The notes: generated from the letters alone by a model not told the origin. A stretch of 62,335 nucleotides of DNA from an uncultured Clostridia bacterium (GCA_944392615.1 CALXXF010000009.1:1-62335); one strand, 5' to 3'. Counted from the first letter of the stretch, positions 19,438-28,626 are shown. Translations and numbers: made by a program.

Positions 19438-19722
19438 TTATTTACATTTTCCCTCCTTCTCCTGCCTTTCGCAGACAAGAGAAGGCACATTTACAAGTAT
19501 TATCTCGTCCCCTATGCGTGTAATGCAATCCCACGGTATTATATAATCGTCTCTTTTGCCGAAATGCCATACCTTGAATTCTCCGGGGACAATCAGCGAG
19601 CAAATCCGTCCTGTAACTATGTCAATTCCGAAGTCACATACGAAACCTATTCTTCTGCCGTCACACACATTGACAACTTCGCGGTCTTTGAGAGAATTTG
19701 CCGTTGTGTTAGGAGAAAACAT
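19438..19722 (-). CDS. YlmC/YmxH-family PRC-barrel sporulation-associated protein
   Basis: Small protein of a family widespread in spore formers and often linked to sporulation genes; biochemical role not established. The 94 residues show the PRC-barrel pattern SLKDREVVNVCDGRRIGFV, then FGIDIVTGRICSLIVPG and DYIIPWDCITRIGDEIILV. The ATG at 19722 is preferred because AGGGAGA lies six bases upstream; a TTG at 19740 is in frame. It lies 72 bases downstream of spoIVA on the same strand and may be read from it, which fits a sporulation role. Confidence 0.85.
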   Translation of the reverse strand: MFSPNTTANSLKDREVVNVCDGRRIGFVCDFGIDIVTGRICSLIVPGEFKVWHFGKRDDYIIPWDCITRIGDEIILVNVPSLVCERQEKEGKCK

Positions 19723-19794
19723 GCCTCGTCTCCCTGTCAAAGGATATAAGCTCCGTCACCCTTGCGGCGTGTGTCTGTGCCGCAAACGGATTTT

Positions 19795-21279
19795 TCAGAG
19801 TATTATACATATGAGTCCCCCGCTTCCCTCGTTGATTATGCGTCCGAGAGTCTCGGAGAGCTTTGCTCTTGCGTCGTCCGGCATATTCGCAAGTTTTGAA
19901 TGAAGCCCTTCGTTCACAAGTTCATACAGGGTTTTTCCGAACAGATTAGTCTGCCATATCTTGTTCGGATCCTCCTCAAATTCAGAGAGAAGGTATTTGA
20001 GCAGCTCCTCGCTCTGCTGTTCGCTTCCGACGACTGGGTCTATCTCGGTTTGTATCGTCGCCTTTATCATATGTATAGACGGAGCGCTTGCCTTGAGCCT
20101 GACGCCGTAGCCTCCCGAATGCCGCACTATCTTGGGGTCCTCAAGCTTCATGTCGCGTATTTCCGGGACAACTATGCCGTATCCGTTGTTCTCGACCTCT
20201 TCCAGCGCATCTGCTATCCTGTCGTATTTCTTTTTTATCTCGGAAAGAGTACATATTGTGGAGATAAGCTCTTCCTCGTCGTTTATTGATATGCCCGACA
20301 GATCGCTTATAACGCTGTAATAAAGACCGGGATGCAGTCCCACGCAAAGCTGTGCCTTGCCGCTGCCGAGGTCCACCGATTCAAGGGTCAGAGAAGCTAT
20401 ATATTCGGTAGGCTCAAAGGAATCGCAGGCTGCCCTCAGATCCTTCACTTTGTTCAGCGAATCGGCAACAGAAAGCACAGAGCTTCTTATCTCCTTTATC
20501 ACCTGATGCTCGGGAGCAAGCGCAGTAGTCCACTCCGGCATGTCTATTCCGATTTCTGATACAGGAAACTCATAGAGCACCATTTCAAGTATATGCCGGA
20601 TGTCCTCTGAATCAAGTGACAGACAGTTGACAAGTGCCACCGGCACTCCGTATCTGCCTTCAAGCTCATATGCGAGGCTTTCTGCTGCCGCAGAATCCGG
20701 ATTGGCAGAGTTAAGTATTATTGCAAACGGCTTTTTGATCTCGGAAAGCTCTGCAACGACGCGGCGCTCCGCCTCCTCGTATTGTGAGCGCGGAATACCG
20801 CACACGCTTCCGTCGGTAGTAACTAATATGCCTATGGTGGAGTGATCTGTTATGACCTTTTTGGTACCGGTCTCGGCTGCGCGCGCAAAAGGCATCGGCT
20901 CATCCGACCACGGTGTCATGACCATGCGCTCTTCACCGTTTTCTGTCTGTCCGAGAGCCTCGTCCACAAGGTATCCGACGCAGTCTATCATTTTGACGTT
21001 GAGAGAAGCCACTCCGTTGTCAAGAGATATTCTGACGGCGTCGTCAGGTATGAATTTTGGTTCTGTCGTCATGACAGTCTTTCCGGAAGCGCTCTGGGGC
21101 ATCTCATCCTGCGCTCTCTTCCTGTCATAATCGTTTTCAATGTTTGGAAGTACAAGCGTTTCCATGAATTTTTTTATAAATGTCGATTTTCCGGTGCGAA
21201 CGGGTCCTACCACACCGATATAAACGTCTCCGGCGCACCTTTCCGCTATGTCTTTATAAATGCTGTGCTTTTCAAGCAT
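19795..21279 (-). CDS. spoIVA: Stage IV sporulation protein A, spore coat morphogenetic ATPase
   Basis: Polymerises on the outer forespore membrane and forms the basement layer of the spore coat, powered by ATP hydrolysis. The 494 residues are close to the 492 of Bacillus subtilis. The TRAFAC-type P-loop is GPVRTGKST (residues 25-33); further motifs are FIKKFMETLVLPNI, MIDCVGYLV and the conserved HSTIGILVTTDGS. The ATG at 21279 follows GGGAGG; seven extra in-frame residues upstream were discarded. Presence of this gene indicates that the organism, or a recent ancestor, makes endospores. A sigma-E promoter is expected upstream, but I could not place one with confidence. Confidence 0.97.
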   Translation of the reverse strand: MLEKHSIYKDIAERCAGDVYIGVVGPVRTGKSTFIKKFMETLVLPNIENDYDRKRAQDEMPQSASGKTVMTTEPKFIPDDAVRISLDNGVASLNVKMIDCVGYLVDEALGQTENGEERMVMTPWSDEPMPFARAAETGTKKVITDHSTIGILVTTDGSVCGIPRSQYEEAERRVVAELSEIKKPFAIILNSANPDSAAAESLAYELEGRYGVPVALVNCLSLDSEDIRHILEMVLYEFPVSEIGIDMPEWTTALAPEHQVIKEIRSSVLSVADSLNKVKDLRAACDSFEPTEYIASLTLESVDLGSGKAQLCVGLHPGLYYSVISDLSGISINDEEELISTICTLSEIKKKYDRIADALEEVENNGYGIVVPEIRDMKLEDPKIVRHSGGYGVRLKASAPSIHMIKATIQTEIDPVVGSEQQSEELLKYLLSEFEEDPNKIWQTNLFGKTLYELVNEGLHSKLANMPDDARAKLSETLGRIINEGSGGLICIIL

Positions 21280-21472
21280 ATCAATTCCTCCCGGCGGCAA
21301 ATTGTTTTGCGTTCGATTTCAGTAATAGATATTCAGGCGCCGGGCAAGTTATTACTGGATAACTCAAAACAAGCACTCATTCACTCAAAAACGAATTTTC
21401 AGAACGGCATAAGTACATGGAACTCGGCAGAAGTTTTTTCTCCCCTGCGTCAATGTACAGAAAACAGCCGAT

Positions 21473-21516
21473 AAAAAAGCGGACATACGACTGCAGAATA
21501 AAGTTCGTATGCCCGC
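21473..21516 (-). terminator. Intrinsic terminator of pepD
   Basis: On the minus strand a 12-position stem with one mismatch (GCGGGCATACGA with TCGTATGTCCGC) is followed by TTTTTT. It lies about 210 bases past the pepD stop and 194 bases before spoIVA. The rest of 21280-21724 contains only the tandem repeat at its end. Confidence 0.8.
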
Positions 21517-21662
21517 ATTACGGCTTTGTGCTTCTTTGTTAAAGCTGAATAAACACGGCTTTTTCATGCCTCGTTTATCCTTACCCGCCTTGCTTATTCA
21601 TATCTGTTTTGTTCTTATCTGTCTTTTGTATTCCTTCAGTGTTTTTTGCTGTCCTCACATGC

Positions 21663-21734
21663 CGTCAGCATCATTTGTACCGTCAGCATCATTTGTGCTG
21701 TTTGCATCATTTGTGCTGTTTGCATCATTCCGCG
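21663..21734 (-). repeat. 18-base tandem repeat, nearly four copies, spanning the pepD stop codon
   Basis: Units at 21663-21680, 21681-21698, 21699-21716 and a partial one at 21717-21734, sharing the core GCATCATTTGT. On the minus strand each unit contains AAATGATGC, so a TGA recurs in the same frame in each copy. The real pepD stop is at 21725-21727 within the last copy. Confidence 0.88.
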
Positions 21735-23185
21735 CGGTTTGTGCCCTTGTCCTCCACCATTGCCCTTACAGTGGCACAGAAACGTTCGCAGGATGCAATG
21801 TCAAGCGCCTCGTCAGGTGAATGTATATCATATATAGTCGGACCTATTGAAATGGCGTCGCAATCCTTGAGCGCCGACACAAAAATTCCGCACTCAAGTC
21901 CCGCGTGAACCGCTGTCACGACCGGTTCTGATGACGGGAACAGCTTTTTATATATTCTTTTATAGTCAGAAGCAAGAGCCGACTCCGGATCAAAATCCCA
22001 CCCCAGCGCTCTGTCTGAGAGCTCAAAAGAGGCTCCTATAGCCTTGGCGCCGCGCTTGAAAACGAGAATAAGAGCATCAAGCTCAGAATCGCAGGAGGAA
22101 CGCGCCATATAGTCTAAAACAGCCTTTCCGCCGCCGCATCTTGCAACTCCGACGCTTACCGACGTACGCACAAAGCCCTCCATAGAGGGCGACATTGCCA
22201 CAGGTCCGTTGGGCAACAGCGTCATCATATTTATTATAGCCGATGTATCTCTGTATGAGAAGCATTCAAGACCGTTCTTACCGCGGTTGACATAGACCCT
22301 GAAGCCGGAGTCCCTCTGCGACAGCTCCTTTCTTATGCGCTCAGCTTCATGAGATATCGAATCAGAGGCTTTTTCGGCGTCAAGAGGAATTATTACCGCC
22401 CTGCACTCGCGTGCGATCGCATTTCTCTTGTTTCCCCCGCTCAGGCTCACAAGATTGAACGGTACCTCGTCATAAAGACGCGCAAGCAGTCTTCCCATGA
22501 GCCGTATAGCGCTCGCCCGGCAGGAGTTTATATCTGTGCCCGAATGTCCTCCCGAAAGACCTGTAATTATGATCTCGATGCTTCTGAAAGGATTTTTTTC
22601 GGTATCAGATTCTATCGACAGCGTTATGTCCGCGCTTCCGGCACATGAAGCTATCGCCTCGCCTTCCTTCTCTGTGTCAAGATTTATTATCCTTCTCGCG
22701 CTTATGAGAGAGCAGTCAAAGAGGTGTGCCCCGTAAAGGCTTGTTTCCTCACCGGACGTAAACAGGCATTCAAGGACGGGATGACAGACTGTTTCGTCGT
22801 CAAGCAGCCAGAGCATAGCCGCCACAGCCGCTCCGTCGTCGGCGCCGAGGGTTGTGCCGCGGGCTCTGAGCATGCCGTTTTCTTCGTAAAGCTCAAGGGG
22901 GTCACTTTCAAAATCGTGACTGCAGCCTGTATTTTTCTCACACACCATGTCTGTGTGCCCCTGCAAAAGCAGCGCAGGGACATTCTCGTATCCTTCGCTT
23001 GCCTCTTTGCGGATGAAAACATTATTTGCATCGTCCTTGACGCAATAAAGCGAGCGCTCAGAAGCAAAATTTTCAATATAAGCGGCTATTGCAGCCTCAT
23101 TTCCGGATCCGCGAGGAATTGCTGATATCTCCTCAAAAAATCTGAAAAATCCGGCAGGCTCTCTTCCTTTTATAATGTATTCCAT
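21725..23185 (-). CDS. pepD: Aminoacyl-histidine dipeptidase (peptidase D, M20C)
   Basis: Cytosolic zinc dipeptidase hydrolysing Xaa-His and other dipeptides. The 486 residues match PepD. Metal ligands of the M20 fold are visible: LLQGHTDMVCEK (His, Asp), RGTTLGADDGAAVAAML (bridging Asp), FTSGEETSLYGA (Glu pair), and INLDTEKEGE; the C-terminal His is in TAVHAGLECGIF. The ATG at 23185 follows GGGGAGG. It lies downstream of rplA, behind a terminator, so it is a separate unit. Its 3' end lies inside an 18-base tandem repeat. Confidence 0.95.
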   Translation of the reverse strand: MEYIIKGREPAGFFRFFEEISAIPRGSGNEAAIAAYIENFASERSLYCVKDDANNVFIRKEASEGYENVPALLLQGHTDMVCEKNTGCSHDFESDPLELYEENGMLRARGTTLGADDGAAVAAMLWLLDDETVCHPVLECLFTSGEETSLYGAHLFDCSLISARRIINLDTEKEGEAIASCAGSADITLSIESDTEKNPFRSIEIIITGLSGGHSGTDINSCRASAIRLMGRLLARLYDEVPFNLVSLSGGNKRNAIARECRAVIIPLDAEKASDSISHEAERIRKELSQRDSGFRVYVNRGKNGLECFSYRDTSAIINMMTLLPNGPVAMSPSMEGFVRTSVSVGVARCGGGKAVLDYMARSSCDSELDALILVFKRGAKAIGASFELSDRALGWDFDPESALASDYKRIYKKLFPSSEPVVTAVHAGLECGIFVSALKDCDAISIGPTIYDIHSPDEALDIASCERFCATVRAMVEDKGTNRAE

Positions 23186-23392
23186 GCCTACACCTCCCCG
23201 GTAATATCTCAAAACTTTATAATATGCTCTTTATAATACGCGCTTTACAACACGCGCCTTTTCAGGTATCGCGGATACATTTTATGATTTGATCGCCGCC
23301 TGATATGACAGGACAACATGTACACGCAGCAAATGCGCATGTCAAAAGCCGGAATAACGACGCAGAACGCCGTTTTTGTCCCGAAAATATTC

Positions 23393-23442
23393 AAAAAAGC
23401 CGCCGCGCACGACGACCTCGCGGTCCCGTGACGCAGCGGCTT
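23393..23442 (-). terminator. Intrinsic terminator after rplA
   Basis: On the minus strand AAGCCGC (23436-23442) pairs with GCGGCTT (23397-23403), followed by a run of T. It lies 62 bases past the rplA stop and closes the rpmG-secE-nusG-rplK-rplA unit. Confidence 0.75.
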
Positions 23443-23503
23443 GCATCGGAATGATATCCTGAGCCGGACTTCGGAAAAAACGTTCCGACTGCCGCACCCA
23501 TCA

Positions 23504-24199
23504 TCAGCCGAGCTTTGAATAGTTGATCTTTATGCCGGGACCCATAGTAGAAGCAACGACACAGCTCTTTATATACTGGCCCTTTGCAGCTGCAGGTCTC
23601 GCCTTTATGACAGCGCCTATAAGCGCGTCGAAGTTCTGCTGGAGCTTTTCAGCACCGAAGGAAGCCTTTCCTATCGGGCAGTGGATTATGTTTGTCTTGT
23701 CAAGACGGTACTCGATCTTGCCCGCCTTAGCCTCTTTTACAGCCTTTCCGATATCCATGGTAACCGTACCTGCTTTGGGGTTAGGCATGAGTCCCTTCGG
23801 TCCGAGAACTCTACCGAGACGTCCGAGAAGGCCCATCATGTTGGGGGTCGTGACGATAACGTCAAAATCAAACCAGTTTTCCTTCTGTATCTTTTCGATG
23901 TAGTCCTCAGCGCCTACGTAATCGGCACCTGCGGCGGTAGCTTCATCAGCCTTATCGCCCTTTGCGATAACAAGCACTCTCATGGACTTGCCTGTTCCGT
24001 TCGGAAGAACGATAGCGCCGCGGACCTGCTGGTCAGCGTGACGAGAGTCAACACCGAGACGTATATGAGCTTCTATAGTCTCGTCAAATTTTGCCTTTGC
24101 CGTCTGAACAACAAGGCTGAGCGCCTCAGAGGGATCATAGAGCTTAGCCTTTTCAACAAGCTTTGTGCTGTCCTGATATTTCTTACCTTTGTTTGCCAT
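23504..24199 (-). CDS. rplA: 50S ribosomal protein L1
   Basis: Builds the mobile L1 stalk of the 50S, binds 23S rRNA and in many bacteria also represses its own mRNA. The 231 residues are typical. Motifs: [24 protein letters not shown] (read as two adjoining pieces), [27 protein letters not shown] split around LGRVLGPKG, and [18 protein letters not shown]. The ATG at 24199 follows AAGGAGT and lies 13 bases after the rplK stop. In most Firmicutes rplJ and rplL follow; here a terminator and pepD do. Confidence 0.97.
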   Translation of the reverse strand: MANKGKKYQDSTKLVEKAKLYDPSEALSLVVQTAKAKFDETIEAHIRLGVDSRHADQQVRGAIVLPNGTGKSMRVLVIAKGDKADEATAAGADYVGAEDYIEKIQKENWFDFDVIVTTPNMMGLLGRLGRVLGPKGLMPNPKAGTVTMDIGKAVKEAKAGKIEYRLDKTNIIHCPIGKASFGAEKLQQNFDALIGAVIKARPAAAKGQYIKSCVVASTMGPGIKINYSKLG

Positions 24200-24212
24200 C
24201 GTCAATCACTCC

Positions 24213-24638
24213 TTATTCCTCTACCGTGATACCCATACTGCGGGCGGTGCCGGCGATCATGCTCATAGCTGCTTCAAGAGAAGCGGCGTTGAGGTCGGGC
24301 ATCTTCGTCTCGGCAATCTGCTTTACCTGCTCTTTTGTAAGCTTTGCAACCTTTGTCTTGTTGGGTGTTGCAGAAGCTGTCTCTATTCCGCAAGCCTTCT
24401 TGATGAGAACGGGAGCGGGGGGAGTCTTGGTAATAAAGGTAAACGAACGGTCGGCATAAACCGTTACAACTACGGGAATTATATAACCCGCCTGATTTTT
24501 GGTGCGCTCGTTGAACTCCTTGATAAAGTTCGGAACAGACACACCGTAAGAGCCCATGGCAGGACCTACGGGAGGACCGGGAAGTGCCTTGCCCGCGGGA
24601 AGCTGGAGCTTAATATAACCTGTTATTTTCTTTGCCAT
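24213..24638 (-). CDS. rplK: 50S ribosomal protein L11
   Basis: Part of the GTPase-associated centre, needed for stimulation by elongation factors and for the stringent response. The 141-residue form starts at the ATG at 24638 after GGAGGTG; in-frame codons up to 24701 are not part of the family. Motifs: [20 protein letters not shown] with the conserved proline-rich N-domain, [20 protein letters not shown], and the C-terminal [12 protein letters not shown]. It is 161 bases downstream of nusG, with a hairpin in that gap. Confidence 0.97.
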   Translation of the reverse strand: MAKKITGYIKLQLPAGKALPGPPVGPAMGSYGVSVPNFIKEFNERTKNQAGYIIPVVVTVYADRSFTFITKTPPAPVLIKKACGIETASATPNKTKVAKLTKEQVKQIAETKMPDLNAASLEAAMSMIAGTARSMGITVEE

Positions 24639-24700
24639 AAAAAATACACCTCCGAATGTGGTTTTCAAATGCGGAAGAATCAGATTTTCTTCCTCCCACA

Positions 24701-24733
24701 CGGCACACTGCGTTCTCTTTCGCCGCCGTGCCG
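24701..24733 (-). promoter_or_regulatory. Hairpin in the rplK leader
   Basis: CGGCAC (24701-24706) pairs with GTGCCG (24728-24733), about 60-95 bases upstream of the rplK start. It could be an L1 or L11 autoregulatory site or an mRNA processing structure; there is no U-run for termination. Confidence 0.35.
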
Positions 24734-24799
24734 CAAACCTAAATGAAATGAAACAAGATGATTGCTCAAAAATCCGTACGTCGGGTGACAGACGGATGA

Positions 24800-25339
24800 T
24801 CAGTCGCTTTTCAGGCGTTCTACACTGCTGGAATCCAGTTCAACAGGGGTTTCACGCCCGAACATGGATGCTATTACCTTGATCTTTTTCTTGTCTTCGG
24901 AAATTTCCTCAACTCTGCCTATGAAGCCGCTCAGAGCGCCTGATACGATTCTGACGCTGTCTCCGGCTTCAAAAGCAAGAACGGTCTTGACGGATTTTTC
25001 CACACCTATCGCCGCCACCTCGTCATCGGTGAGGGGGATGGGACGCGAGCCTGGACCGACAAATCCCGTGACTCCGGTAATATTCCTGACAACATGCCAG
25101 GTCTCGTCGGTCATTATCATTTTGACAAGAACGTACGAAGGGAATATTTTGCTCTCCACCTCTTTCTCAACACCGCCGTCCTGAACCTTCTCAATTTCGG
25201 TAGGTATCTGGACATCAAGTATTTTATCGGAGAGACCTCTGTTCCCGACTATCTTCTCAAGGTTTGTCTTGACCTTGTTTTCATAGCCCGAATATGTGTG
25301 TATCACATACCAGCGGGCTCCGTCAATATATTCCGCCAT
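24800..25339 (-). CDS. nusG: Transcription termination/antitermination factor NusG
   Basis: Binds the RNA polymerase clamp through its N-terminal domain and Rho or S10 through its KOW domain. The 179 residues are standard. N-domain motifs: [20 protein letters not shown] and [35 protein letters not shown] region: [21 protein letters not shown] and [11 protein letters not shown]. The ATG at 25339 lies 12 bases after the secE stop. Confidence 0.97.
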   Translation of the reverse strand: MAEYIDGARWYVIHTYSGYENKVKTNLEKIVGNRGLSDKILDVQIPTEIEKVQDGGVEKEVESKIFPSYVLVKMIMTDETWHVVRNITGVTGFVGPGSRPIPLTDDEVAAIGVEKSVKTVLAFEAGDSVRIVSGALSGFIGRVEEISEDKKKIKVIASMFGRETPVELDSSSVERLKSD

Positions 25340-25351
25340 CGTCTTCTCCCG

Positions 25352-25594
25352 TTATGCAAAAAGACCGAGGAGCTTCGCAAAGCCCAGATCCACCACTCCT
25401 ATTATCGCGGCAAGTATTACAAGCGCGATTATTACCCAGATGGTGTTTTTCAAAGTTGCAGACTTGGGATACCATGTGACCTTCTTGGCTTCGATCTTCA
25501 CGCCCTTGAGAAAGCTTGCCTTTTTTTCGGCCTTCGGCTTCTTTGCTGCCTTCTTGGGCTGCTTTTCAACATTTGCTTTTTCAAGCTCTGCCAT
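25352..25594 (-). CDS. secE: Preprotein translocase subunit SecE
   Basis: Small clamp subunit of the SecYEG channel. The 80-residue form starts at the ATG at 25594 after AAGGAGG. A Lys/Ala/Glu-rich N-terminus is followed by the conserved amphipathic helix FLKGVKIEAKKVTWYPKS and one membrane segment (about residues 53-74). It sits between rpmG and nusG, as usual. Confidence 0.95.
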   Translation of the reverse strand: MAELEKANVEKQPKKAAKKPKAEKKASFLKGVKIEAKKVTWYPKSATLKNTIWVIIALVILAAIIGVVDLGFAKLLGLFA

Positions 25595-25605
25595 GATATT
25601 CCTCC

Positions 25606-25755
25606 TTACTTTGTTTCCTTGTGGACTGTGTGCTTTTTGCAGAAACGGCAATACTTATTCATTTCAAGTCTGTCGGGGTCATTTTTCTTGTTTTTCTTTG
25701 TATCGTAGTTTCTCTGCTTGCATTCGCTGCACGCCAATGTGATCTTAACTCTCAA
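25606..25755 (-). CDS. rpmG: 50S ribosomal protein L33
   Basis: A 49-residue gene starting with TTG at 25755, nine bases after an AGGAGG. It reads [20 protein letters not shown], then [20 protein letters not shown] and a basic tail. Two CxxC pairs (CSEC and CRFC) show that it is the zinc-binding form of L33, so it is probably the paralogue used under zinc sufficiency. It lies 11 bases before secE, the conserved order rpmG-secE-nusG. A promoter is found 160-190 bases upstream. The small size and TTG start make it easy to miss. Confidence 0.95.
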   Translation of the reverse strand: MRVKITLACSECKQRNYDTKKNKKNDPDRLEMNKYCRFCKKHTVHKETK

Positions 25756-25883
25756 TTTTCGGCACCTCCTGTTTGATTTGAAACCGGCTGATGACGAACA
25801 GCCGCCTCAGAATACCTCCCTCAGAACGGGGAAAGCCCGTCCGAACCGTTTGCGGACGCCTGCACGCTATTTTCCGGGCGCAC

Positions 25884-25906
25884 AAAAAAAGCCCTCTCCG
25901 CAGAGG
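25884..25906 (-). promoter_or_regulatory. 5'-terminal hairpin with U-run in the rpmG leader
   Basis: CCTCT-GCGG-AGAGG followed by GC and seven T on the minus strand, at about +1 to +24 of the predicted transcript. It is probably too close to the start to terminate, but would cap the 5' end of the mRNA. Confidence 0.45.
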
Positions 25907-25913
25907 TACCTCA

Positions 25914-25943
25914 AGTATAGCACAGCACAATATTTTTTGTCAA
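25914..25943 (-). promoter_or_regulatory. Sigma-A promoter of rpmG-secE-nusG-rplK-rplA
   Basis: TTGACA (25938-25943), 18-base spacer, TATACT (25914-25919) on the minus strand; predicted start near 25907, leader about 150 bases. The adjoining 25944-26254 has no gene and only a short repeat of CCCGCACTGCA near 26137 and 26154. Confidence 0.8.
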
Positions 25944-26254
25944 TAGCTTTTTTGATTTTTTATTTGTTTTTTCGTTTTTCCGGCATCTTCTGAAGACGCT
26001 TTTACTTTGTGAGAGCAAAATTGCCTCCGAACATGTTTTGCTGTGAGACTTGTATTCCTGAGGCATCCCGGACGAAGGATGACAGCCTGCGTTGAAGATG
26101 TGCAAATACAGGTTACAAGCAGACTTCCGTCCACCCGCACTGCACGCCGCTCGCCCGCACTGCAAGCCAGTTTCGTGTTGCATTCTGTCGGCACGGCGCA
26201 GGAAAAGCCGGGCTACCGGCGGCATAGCGCGTTTTCGTTTTATGAGAAAATCAT

Positions 26255-26303
26255 AATACCCCGCCGGGATATCTCTGCTTCCGAGATATCCCGGCGGGGT
26301 ATT
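26255..26303 (-). terminator. Long perfect hairpin downstream of the EF-G paralogue
   Basis: A perfect 21-bp stem (26255-26275 with 26283-26303) and a 7-base loop. It is followed on the minus strand by an AT-rich but imperfect U-tract. It lies 190 bases past the EF-G-like stop; the intervening 26304-26492 holds nothing recognisable. Confidence 0.8.
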
Positions 26304-26492
26304 TCATAATATCATGCGGGAAAAATGTCGTATGCGCTGCCCTGAAAAGGCAAGACTGCAAATTTGAAAATTGCCGGACGCAAGAAAAATTCAGAACGCC
26401 CGTACCTCACGGCGCGTGACCGGGTGCCGTTGCAGCACAACCCACACCATAAACTCTCCCCTTCTGTCAAAACACAACGCTGGAATGACTTG

Positions 26493-28562
26493 TTACTGCT
26501 CAGAAGCCTTGGCTTCTGCAATTATCTTCTGAGCTATGTTGGAAGGAACTTCCTCATAGCGCGTGACCTTGTATGTAAATGTTCCCTTGCCCTGAGTCAT
26601 TGCGCGAAGCGAAATGGCGTAATCTCCCATTTCAGCTTTAGGAGCCTCGGCGCTTATTGTCATGTATCCGCTTCTGCCGGGGACCTGGTCCATACCCAGA
26701 ACGCTTGCGCGTCTTTTTCCGTTCAAATCTCCCATTATTGTTCCCGAAGCAGACTCAGGTATCGTCACCTTGAGCTCGCCGACAGGTTCGAGAAGAACGG
26801 GAGCTGCCTTGGGCAGACCGTCCTTGTATGCAAGGTAAGCTGCCATTTTGAAGGAAAGCTCGTTTGAATCGACATCGTGATACGACCCGTCATAGAGATC
26901 AGCCGCAAGATTGACCACGGGATATCCGGCAAGGACACCCTTTTGCATGGATTCGAGAAGTCCTTTCTCAACCGCCGGGAAATATCCCTTCGGAACGCTT
27001 CCGCCCACAACACTTTGCGTAAAGGTGAGCCCCTCCGCTTCACCCGGCGAAAAGGTTATCTTTACATGTCCGTACTGACCGTGGCCGCCCGACTGCTTTT
27101 TGTGCTTGCCTTCCGCCTGAACCTTTTTGCGGATGGTCTCTCTGTAAGCCACTTTCGGTATTGCAAGATCGACAGACACGCCGTTTCTCGCCTTGAGTCT
27201 CGACAATGCGACGTCGAGCTGCATATCTCCGAGGCCGGAGATGAGAAGCTGCTTGGTCTCAGGGTTGTTCTCAAAGCGAAGTGTCTTATCTTCATCGGTC
27301 ATTCTGTTTATTCCCTGAGCTATCTTATCCTCCTCGCCCTTGGTTTTTGGAATTACAGCCATAGTATAGAGCGGTTCAGGAAATTCTATCGGGGTAAATG
27401 TAAAATCGTCAGGCAAAAGCGTGAGGGTGTCGTTGGTGTTTGTATCCGAAAGCTTTACTATCGCTCCTATATCTCCGCAGGCAAGCGACGAAACCTCCGT
27501 TTGTTTTCTTCCCCTGACGGTATATATGTGAGAAAATTTTTCACTTGCACCGGTGTTCACGTTGCGAAGCGTCATTGTGTTGTCGAGCTCGCCGGACATG
27601 ACCTTGAAATATGACGTTCTGCCAAACTGATCTATTATCGTCTTGAACACCATGACAGAAGGAGGACCTTCCCTCTGTATGGGCATATCCACGACTTCCC
27701 CGTTTTTGACTATTTTTTCGTTTTTCTTTCTGTCGGGATACGGGAATGAATCCACAACACCGTCAAGAAACGCCCTTACTCCCCACAGCTTCATTGCAGA
27801 ACCGCAGTAGACGGGTGTTATCTCTCCGGAGATTATGCCTCTCTGAAGTGCTTCGACAGCCTCTTCCTTCGTTATTTCCTCCCCTTCGAGATACTTCATG
27901 GTAAGCTCGTCGTCAACTGCCGCCACCGCCTCGTTAAACTTCTCGCGGTAGTCGCTGTATTCATCCGGATTGGCGTCTGTCTCGCTTCGGTTGCCGTTTT
28001 TGTCATATGAATAGCGTTTCATTTCAAGAATGTTGATAAGATCGCCTGCCGCGCCCTGGCTTCCTTTTGCAGGTATCATAAGCGGGCATATAGACCGCCC
28101 GAACATTTCGGAAAGCTGTTTTATGACCTTTTCGCAGTCGGCATCGGGATCATCTGTCTTGTTTATGAAAACAGCCTTCGGCTTGCTCTTACTCGCAGCT
28201 CTTTCCCATATTATTTCTGTTCCGACCTCGACACCGGCTTTGGCATCGACGACAAACACTGCAGAGCCGCACACCTTTATCGCAGCTCTGACCTCTCCCT
28301 CAAAATCAAGGAATCCGGGGGTGTCTATTATATTTATCTTCGTATCCCGCCACACCAGGTTGGCAAGAGTGAGATTTATAGAAAATTTTCTCTTAATTTC
28401 TTCGGGGTCGCAGTCGCAAACGGTATTTCCGTCGGCTGTTTTGCCAAGCCTGTCTGTCGCTCCCGCAGCAAAAAGCATAGCCTCGGCAAAAGACGTCTTT
28501 CCGCTTCCTCCGTGACCGAATAAAGCGATATTTCTGACTTTCTTTGTGGTGAAATCTGCCAT
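26493..28562 (-). CDS. Elongation factor G paralogue (EF-G2-like translational GTPase)
   Basis: Five-domain translational GTPase of 689 residues. The P-loop is GHGGSGKTS (residues 16-24) instead of the GHIDAGKTT of canonical EF-G. Other G motifs are IIDTPGFLDFEGE and INKTDDPDAD. Domain IV and V segments (HGQYGHVKITF, VGGSVPKGYFPAVEKGL, LEPVGELKVTIPE, GDLNGKRRASVLGM) are present. The ATG at 28562 follows AAAGGAG. It is not in a str operon (no rpsL, rpsG or tuf nearby), and the P-loop variant places it with the EF-G-like paralogues common in Clostridia. Whether it acts in translocation, ribosome recycling or another step cannot be read from the sequence. Confidence 0.92.
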   Translation of the reverse strand: MADFTTKKVRNIALFGHGGSGKTSFAEAMLFAAGATDRLGKTADGNTVCDCDPEEIKRKFSINLTLANLVWRDTKINIIDTPGFLDFEGEVRAAIKVCGSAVFVVDAKAGVEVGTEIIWERAASKSKPKAVFINKTDDPDADCEKVIKQLSEMFGRSICPLMIPAKGSQGAAGDLINILEMKRYSYDKNGNRSETDANPDEYSDYREKFNEAVAAVDDELTMKYLEGEEITKEEAVEALQRGIISGEITPVYCGSAMKLWGVRAFLDGVVDSFPYPDRKKNEKIVKNGEVVDMPIQREGPPSVMVFKTIIDQFGRTSYFKVMSGELDNTMTLRNVNTGASEKFSHIYTVRGRKQTEVSSLACGDIGAIVKLSDTNTNDTLTLLPDDFTFTPIEFPEPLYTMAVIPKTKGEEDKIAQGINRMTDEDKTLRFENNPETKQLLISGLGDMQLDVALSRLKARNGVSVDLAIPKVAYRETIRKKVQAEGKHKKQSGGHGQYGHVKITFSPGEAEGLTFTQSVVGGSVPKGYFPAVEKGLLESMQKGVLAGYPVVNLAADLYDGSYHDVDSNELSFKMAAYLAYKDGLPKAAPVLLEPVGELKVTIPESASGTIMGDLNGKRRASVLGMDQVPGRSGYMTISAEAPKAEMGDYAISLRAMTQGKGTFTYKVTRYEEVPSNIAQKIIAEAKASEQ

Positions 28563-28626
28563 GTTGAACTCCTTTTTGTATAAGCGATTTACACGGGAAA
28601 GTTTGCTCTTAACCCATATATGAACC

